A DNA stretch of 11,353 bases from UBA6136 sp046305255 (GTDB taxonomy: Bacteria; Pseudomonadota; Gammaproteobacteria; Methylococcales; Methylococcaceae): positions 1-11,353 of the forward strand of contig JBKCCF010000052.1 of NCBI GenBank assembly GCA_046305255.1, given 5' to 3'. Numbering within the stretch: position 1 is the stretch's first letter; each line of letters opens with the position of its first letter. A program made the position numbers and the translations under genes. Shown in pieces: positions 7,437-11,353 of the stretch. The notes below the pieces were generated by a model. That model was not told where the DNA came from. It saw only the letters and a list, made by a program, of their open reading frames with translations, and ran no database searches.

Positions 7437-8870
7437 ATGCAATGGGAAACAGTGATCGGGCTTGAAATCCACGCCCAGCTAGCCACCACATCGAAAATTT
7501 TCTCCGGTGCCGCCACCGCCTACGGCGCCGAGCCCAACACCCAGGCCTGCGCGGTGGACCTCGGTCTACCGGGTGTATTGCCGGTTCTGAATCAGGAAGC
7601 AGTCAGTATGGCCGTCAAATTCGGCCTCGCGATAGGCGCCCGCATCACACCGCGCTCGGTGTTTGCCCGCAAGAATTACTTCTACCCTGACCTGCCCAAA
7701 GGCTACCAGATCAGCCAATATGACCTGCCAGTCGTTAGCACCGGCAGCCTGACCATTGAACTGGATGGTGAGGAAAAAGTCATCGGCGTGACTCGCGCCC
7801 ACCTGGAAGAAGACGCCGGCAAATCCCTGCATGAGGATTTCCACGGCTACACCGGCATTGACCTCAACCGGGCCGGCACCCCGTTACTCGAGATCGTGTC
7901 CGAGCCTGACATGCGCTCCGCCAGGGAGGCCGTGGCGTACATGAAGAAAATTCACTCGCTGGTTCGTTACCTGGAAATCTGCGATGGCAACATGCAGGAG
8001 GGCTCGTTCCGCTGTGATGCGAATGTATCTGTTCGCCCCAGGGGTCAGGAAAAATTTGGCACCCGTGCCGAGATCAAGAACCTCAATTCCTTCCGCTTTG
8101 TCGAAAAGGCCATCAATTTCGAGGTCGAACGCCAGATCGAGATCCTGGAAAATGGCGGTAACGTCATTCAGGAAACCCGCCTCTATGATGCCAACAAGGA
8201 CGAGACCCGATCCATGCGTAGCAAGGAGGAGGCGAACGACTACCGTTACTTCCCCGATCCTGACCTGCTGCCACTGGAAATAACACCCGACTTCATCGCG
8301 GCGATCCGCACCGTCCTGCCGGAACTGCCCGACCAGAAACGCGACCGCTTCAAGTCAGAGTATGGCCTGAACGGCTATGACGCCGGTGTCCTCACCGCGA
8401 CGCGTGACCTTGCGGATTACTTCGAAGCCGTAGTTAACGGATCGGCCTGCGACCCCAAACTCTGTGCCAACTGGGTGATGGGTGACCTGTCTGCCGCCCT
8501 TAACAAGGCCGGCCTTGATATCGAACAAAGCCCGGTACAGCCAGACCGGCTCGCAGGGCTGATTCAGCGCATCGCTGACGACACCATCTCCGGCAAGATC
8601 GCCAAACAGGTGTTCGAAGCTCTCTGGAACAGCACCGACGATGCCGACGCCGTCATTGAGCAACAGGGACTCAAACAGATCACTGACACCGGCGCCATAG
8701 AAACCATCATCGACCAGATCATCGCCGCCAACCCCGACCAGGTCGCCGGCTACCGCAGCGGCAAGGACAAACTGTTCGGCTTCTTTGTCGGTCAGGCCAT
8801 GAAAGCCACGGGGGGCAAGGCGAACCCGGCTCAGTTGAATGATCTACTGAAGACGAAACTAAAAAATTGA
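7437..8870 (+). CDS. gatB: Aspartyl/glutamyl-tRNA amidotransferase subunit B
   Basis: GatB binds the mischarged tRNA, activates its side-chain carboxylate with ATP and amidates it with ammonia from GatA. The product has 477 residues, normal for the family. Family signatures occur in order: MQWETVIGLEIHAQL at the start, YFYPDLPKGYQISQYDLP (81-98), the LEEDAGKSLH motif, DLNRAGTPLLEIVSEPD (142-158), RCDANVSVRP, EIKNLNSFRF and DYRYFPDPDLLPL. Residues E10, H12, E124 and E152 are at or close to the expected metal-site positions. The C-terminal portion is the helical, YqeY-like tRNA-binding tail ending in GGKANPAQLNDLLKTKL. I chose the ATG at 7437 because AGAAGG ends 9 nt upstream and homologues begin MQWETVIGLE; the TTG at 7428 and ATG at 7431 are too close to that ribosome site. 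It is the last gene of the GC-rich core block. Confidence 0.98.
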   Translation: MQWETVIGLEIHAQLATTSKIFSGAATAYGAEPNTQACAVDLGLPGVLPVLNQEAVSMAVKFGLAIGARITPRSVFARKNYFYPDLPKGYQISQYDLPVVSTGSLTIELDGEEKVIGVTRAHLEEDAGKSLHEDFHGYTGIDLNRAGTPLLEIVSEPDMRSAREAVAYMKKIHSLVRYLEICDGNMQEGSFRCDANVSVRPRGQEKFGTRAEIKNLNSFRFVEKAINFEVERQIEILENGGNVIQETRLYDANKDETRSMRSKEEANDYRYFPDPDLLPLEITPDFIAAIRTVLPELPDQKRDRFKSEYGLNGYDAGVLTATRDLADYFEAVVNGSACDPKLCANWVMGDLSAALNKAGLDIEQSPVQPDRLAGLIQRIADDTISGKIAKQVFEALWNSTDDADAVIEQQGLKQITDTGAIETIIDQIIAANPDQVAGYRSGKDKLFGFFVGQAMKATGGKANPAQLNDLLKTKLKN

Positions 8871-8873
8871 GAC

Positions 8874-8980
8874 CTAGGGAAACGCGGATTTAATCTATTT
8901 ATCAGTCTAGATCACGGTCTAACCCATTGACTCCGTGTTCTAGCGCTACTCTGAGATCGAATTAATCCGCTATTCACTAG
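8874..8980. mobile_element. Palindromic MITE-like element, IS5-type by its CTAG flanks
   Basis: A short non-coding element beginning three bases after the gatB stop codon. CTAG stands at both borders (8874-8877 and 8977-8980), like the 4-bp YTAR target duplication of the IS5 group. Inside these, 18-nt terminal inverted repeats (8878-8895 and 8959-8976) match at 13 of 18 positions around a shared core GCGGATT. A second inner pair, CTAGATCACGG (8907-8917) and CCGTGTTCTAG (8933-8943), matches at 10 of 11, so the whole element folds back on itself. It holds no gene. It marks the point where base composition changes from GC-rich to AT-rich. The inverted symmetry is plain in the sequence; the MITE and IS5 assignment is inference. 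It could also act as a transcription terminator for gatB. Confidence 0.55.
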
Positions 8981-9090
8981 GATGCGCCAAATAGACGCAA
9001 ACGTAAAACTAAATGGTATTTAACTAACCAATTAGTAGCATTAGCCGATTACTCCTTGGCCATCCGATGGCTCAGCATAAGGCGTGGATT

Positions 9091-10533
9091 ATGACAAAAC
9101 CTGAAATTGTAAAAACAGCCATCCAGTACGCATTAGTCCCTATCACCTTAATGCTGATCCTGTTTCTGATTAATCTATCATTAACCAACATCGAGCCATC
9201 TCGATACAAACAAGTTGTACAAGATGCCGTTGATAGCGGAACGCTCATTAAGGAGGTACATCTACCACTGGCACCCGAAAAAAAAGTATTCCAGTTCCAA
9301 GGTAACGACTGCCTAATTCTAGATATGCTATTAATGCCGAGAGAATCCCAGTTAAAGGCAGCACTATCCCCGAGATTCCATAGCCGTCAAAACCATCAGA
9401 CCAATCTATCAGAACAATCCTACCCAAAAAGCCCACCATGCACGACTCTCTCACAAACGATGACAGCAATCCAATTGGGCAGTGAGTCTAGTCCTGCCGA
9501 GGCTAAACATTATCACAGGTACATTCACGGAGACACAACAGTAGCCGCCCTGCTTCTGAGCATTACGTCATTAAGCACAGCAAGTCAATCACTATATACA
9601 ATTCACCTGTCATTAACTACAATAATATTCCTGCTGTCAGCCTCAAGCTTGCTCTTTGCGAGAGAGAACAAGTTCAGAAACTCATGTTTCACTGGCATCA
9701 GCATAGTGATCGGCTTATTTTATGCCAGCCCAGTATTTGACCACTCTTTCTCCTTTGCCCCTACGGACATAGTGATAACAGCGTTCATACTACTCAGCCT
9801 CACCGCACCACTAGGCAAATTAGACCAGACTAGATTTATTCTTATTACATCGGCATATGGTTCGCTTTTATCCATATTTGAATTTATGACTGGAGGACTA
9901 CCATTGGGGCTTGCCGTGCTCGTAACAATGGTAACCCTTGGGAACACTCAAAACAAAGAGATGTTAATACATAGAGTCCTCACTGGCTCTTCCAGCCTCT
10001 TATGTGCAGTCGCCATTTGTTTCGGCATGAAACTCCTTGCTGCTTACCTTGTTTGGGGCCATGAGGGTCTCGGGGATTTCTGGAATGCACTAGGCAATCG
10101 GCTCACCGGTGACGTGACCAGCCACCTTCCAGATAGCGTGATAAAAACCATCAAGAGCATCGGACTTGATCCTCAGCTGTTTGACACAAATACTTTGGCC
10201 AGAATAGCATTGGGCGCAAGCATGGTTATATATTCCTCTTTTATATTGGGGCTTGGGTCTCATATTGTGGGCTTCTTAATAATATTCACATCTACAGCTT
10301 TCATGTTCTTGATTGCATACAGCACCATCATGGGCGAGAAGCCCTTGCCAATTCGCCGTGATGAGGCAGTCAGCCTTTGCCTAGCAGGGATAATCCCAAT
10401 AGCATGGTACTCAGTCTTCTCCAACCATACAGCCTTACACTCATATTTCATGGTGCGTATCATGACCTGGAATATGGCGCTGACATTAATTTATGTTCTA
10501 GCACTTAGATACCGACCCTTAAATATCAATTAA
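9091..10533 (+). CDS. Polytopic membrane protein, unrecognised; GT-C-like features
   Basis: I do not recognise a named family. Read from the ATG at 9091 the product has 480 residues. A first membrane helix (about 12-32) is followed by a probable extracytoplasmic region (about 35-147), and then by about nine hydrophobic segments between 150 and 472. Several short motifs recall multi-spanning proteins of surface-polysaccharide regions: GNDCLILDMLL (71-81), KHYHRYIHGD (139-148) and WYSVFSNHTALHSYFMVR (439-456). The last, an NH..H..F..R pattern in a late loop, resembles membrane glycosyltransferases of the GT-C type, but no catalytic acidic motif can be assigned confidently. The start at 9091 has AAGG 8 nt upstream; an ATG at 9067 adds 8 residues but lacks a ribosome site. 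The gene is far more AT-rich than gatB and uses many ATA and TTA codons, consistent with horizontal acquisition. It stands alone between repeat elements and an IS. Confidence 0.75.
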   Translation: MTKPEIVKTAIQYALVPITLMLILFLINLSLTNIEPSRYKQVVQDAVDSGTLIKEVHLPLAPEKKVFQFQGNDCLILDMLLMPRESQLKAALSPRFHSRQNHQTNLSEQSYPKSPPCTTLSQTMTAIQLGSESSPAEAKHYHRYIHGDTTVAALLLSITSLSTASQSLYTIHLSLTTIIFLLSASSLLFARENKFRNSCFTGISIVIGLFYASPVFDHSFSFAPTDIVITAFILLSLTAPLGKLDQTRFILITSAYGSLLSIFEFMTGGLPLGLAVLVTMVTLGNTQNKEMLIHRVLTGSSSLLCAVAICFGMKLLAAYLVWGHEGLGDFWNALGNRLTGDVTSHLPDSVIKTIKSIGLDPQLFDTNTLARIALGASMVIYSSFILGLGSHIVGFLIIFTSTAFMFLIAYSTIMGEKPLPIRRDEAVSLCLAGIIPIAWYSVFSNHTALHSYFMVRIMTWNMALTLIYVLALRYRPLNIN

Positions 10534-10791
10534 AACAAAAACGAGAGCACTTTAAACCTCACCCCCGCAAGCATTGACACCACTCAAGACAACCTCTTAG
10601 AATATTCGGCAATACGGATATATTAGCTTCATCCATGCAATGGATTAGCCCTGACTCCGCGTTAAAAATCCCTCATATTCGTCATGCGCACATGCTTTAA
10701 TGAAACAATTTCGTTTTAGACGCCTACACCCATACGAATATCGCCCACCTTGAAATCAAGCAATCTGGTAAGATGCAAGTGACCTCGTATT

Positions 10792-10889
10792 GGGCACCTT
10801 GATCAACCTCAAATTGTGAAATCGACGCATTTTAAATCAGTGCGTTAGACTCATGATTTGGGTGAAAATGTGGTTTTTTTGAGGTGCCC
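10792..10889. repeat. 98-bp segment bounded by inverted GGGCACCT / AGGTGCCC
   Basis: GGGCACCT (10792-10799) and AGGTGCCC (10882-10889) are perfect 8-bp inverted repeats at the two ends of a short AT-rich, gene-free segment; beyond 8 bp the arms agree only loosely. No matching target duplication is visible on the outside. It may be a MITE or paired ends of IS5-type elements, and one end could belong to the IS whose transposase starts at 11126. Confidence 0.4.
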
Positions 10890-10907
10890 GCTGGTAGGTA
10901 TCGGTAT

Positions 10908-10922
10908 ACAACGTTACGTTGT
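10908..10922. repeat. Perfect 7-bp inverted repeat, 1-nt spacer
   Basis: ACAACGT and ACGTTGT flank a single T. This dyad and the palindrome at 10928-10941 lie about 185-215 bp upstream of the transposase start. It could be a protein-binding site or part of the IS end structure; nothing in the sequence decides this. Confidence 0.4.
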
Positions 10923-10927
10923 CGCAC

Positions 10928-10941
10928 TATGGCCGGCCATA
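10928..10941. repeat. 14-bp perfect palindrome TATGGCCGGCCATA
   Basis: The palindrome is uninterrupted and centred on GGCCGGCC, a GC-rich island in AT-rich DNA. It follows the ACAACGT dyad after 5 nt. It could be an operator-like site for the downstream transposase or simply chance. Confidence 0.4.
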
Positions 10942-11125
10942 ATGACGTCGATGGTCTTCTGGCCTTGGTGGCTACTTGACCGCTATATTCGCCCCTATTT
11001 TAGTCCGCACTGAACAACTCGTAGCCCATTGATTTATCGTAGAAGAAGACCCTCTTTTCAGCTCTGGAATTGCCAGAAATGAGATAATACCCTCCTGTTT
11101 TCTTGCAAATTCTGTCGGGGTTTTT

Positions 11126-11353
11126 ATGGGTCCGAAGAGGTCGAGACCGCAAACGGGAGATATGTTCAGGCACTCGTTGGTTGAGATGATCAACCTCAAG
11201 CATCCTTTGGTGAAACTAGCGGATGTGATGGACTGGGAGTTGATCGAAAGCGCCTTCGGTGCCCATTTTGCGAGTACGACCGGCCGGCCTGCGTTGTCCC
11301 CGAGGTTGGTGGCAGGGCTGCTTTATCTGCAGCATGCCTATGACTGTTCCGAC
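11126..11353 (+). CDS. IS5-family transposase, N-terminal part (cut by window edge)
   Basis: The frame is open from the ATG at 11126 to the window edge, giving 76 residues with no stop codon. The product begins MGPKRSRPQTGDMFRHSL and continues with MINLKHPLVKLADVMDWELIESAFGAHF, then GRPALSPRLVAGLLYLQHAYDCSD. This is the pattern of the DUF772-type N-terminal domain of IS5-family transposases, which precedes the DDE catalytic domain (not in this window). GGGG ends 5 nt before the ATG, supporting this start over the in-frame ATG at 11162, although that one has GGGAG close by. The rest of the element, including its right end, lies outside, so I cannot tell whether it is intact. The left end of the IS lies in the repeat-rich stretch upstream but cannot be placed with certainty. 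Confidence 0.88.
   Translation, partial: MGPKRSRPQTGDMFRHSLVEMINLKHPLVKLADVMDWELIESAFGAHFASTTGRPALSPRLVAGLLYLQHAYDCSD

Larger units (their letters stand above)
10534..11125. other. Non-coding stretch with inverted repeats between membrane gene and transposase
   Basis: I find no convincing gene in these 592 bp. Short open frames on the minus strand (within 10972-11203) have no protein-like features and run antisense to the start of the transposase gene. The region holds several small inverted repeats: ATCCAT/ATGGAT (10631-10645), a pair of GGGCACCT/AGGTGCCC ends 98 bp apart (10792-10889), ACAACGT/ACGTTGT (10908-10922) and a 14-bp palindrome (10928-10941). This suggests decayed mobile-element ends plus the leader of the IS at the right edge. 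No intrinsic terminator follows the membrane gene. Confidence 0.6.

Noticed and set aside
10974..11001. TTGACC with a nearby TATTTT as transposase promoter
   Set aside because: The spacing between the two hexamers is only 14 nt, and the 17-nt position has no acceptable -10 sequence.
10972..11203. Two overlapping minus-strand open frames of 75 and 67 codons
   Set aside because: They lie partly antisense to the transposase start, have no protein-like motif and no good ribosome site.

Overview
This window looks like a gammaproteobacterial chromosome. The core part is GC-rich, roughly 60% by eye. The mre cell-shape genes are divergent from the gatCAB amidotransferase genes, a neighbourhood I recall from Pseudomonas and xanthomonads. 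Protein sequences such as MreB and GatB read like the Pseudomonas/Xanthomonas-type proteins. The genus cannot be fixed from the sequence alone.

Left part (1-4221, minus strand): the rod-shape operon reads right to left as mreB, mreC, mreD, then mrdA (penicillin-binding protein 2), which runs off the left edge. MreB is the cytoplasmic actin-like filament. MreC and MreD are its membrane and periplasmic partners. PBP2 is the transpeptidase that inserts new side-wall peptidoglycan. The notable point is mreC: no ATG, GTG or TTG codon stands where the conserved N-terminus begins, and an ATC codon sits at the right distance from a good Shine-Dalgarno sequence.

Middle part (4222-8870, plus strand): a strong-looking sigma70 promoter (TTGACT-17-AATAAT) precedes gatC, gatA and gatB. 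These encode the amidotransferase that converts mischarged Glu-tRNA(Gln) and/or Asp-tRNA(Asn) to Gln-tRNA and Asn-tRNA. An extra gene lies between gatA and gatB. It encodes a membrane protein with two N-terminal zinc ribbons and a Cys-containing C-terminal domain, with no visible link to tRNA amidation.

Right part (8871-11353): the sequence becomes clearly AT-richer and has the marks of acquired DNA. A nested 107-109 bp palindromic element bounded by CTAG, resembling an IS5-type MITE, starts three bases after the gatB stop codon. Next comes a gene for an unrecognised multi-spanning membrane protein with motifs reminiscent of membrane glycosyltransferase-like proteins. About 590 bp of non-coding DNA with several inverted repeats follows, then the 5' end of an IS5-family (DUF772-type) transposase cut by the window edge.

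The best candidates for a second look are the mreC start, the zinc-ribbon gene inside the gat cluster, and the IS5/MITE-flanked membrane-protein gene. I see no CRISPR array, tRNA, rRNA, toxin-antitoxin pair or recognisable defence system.
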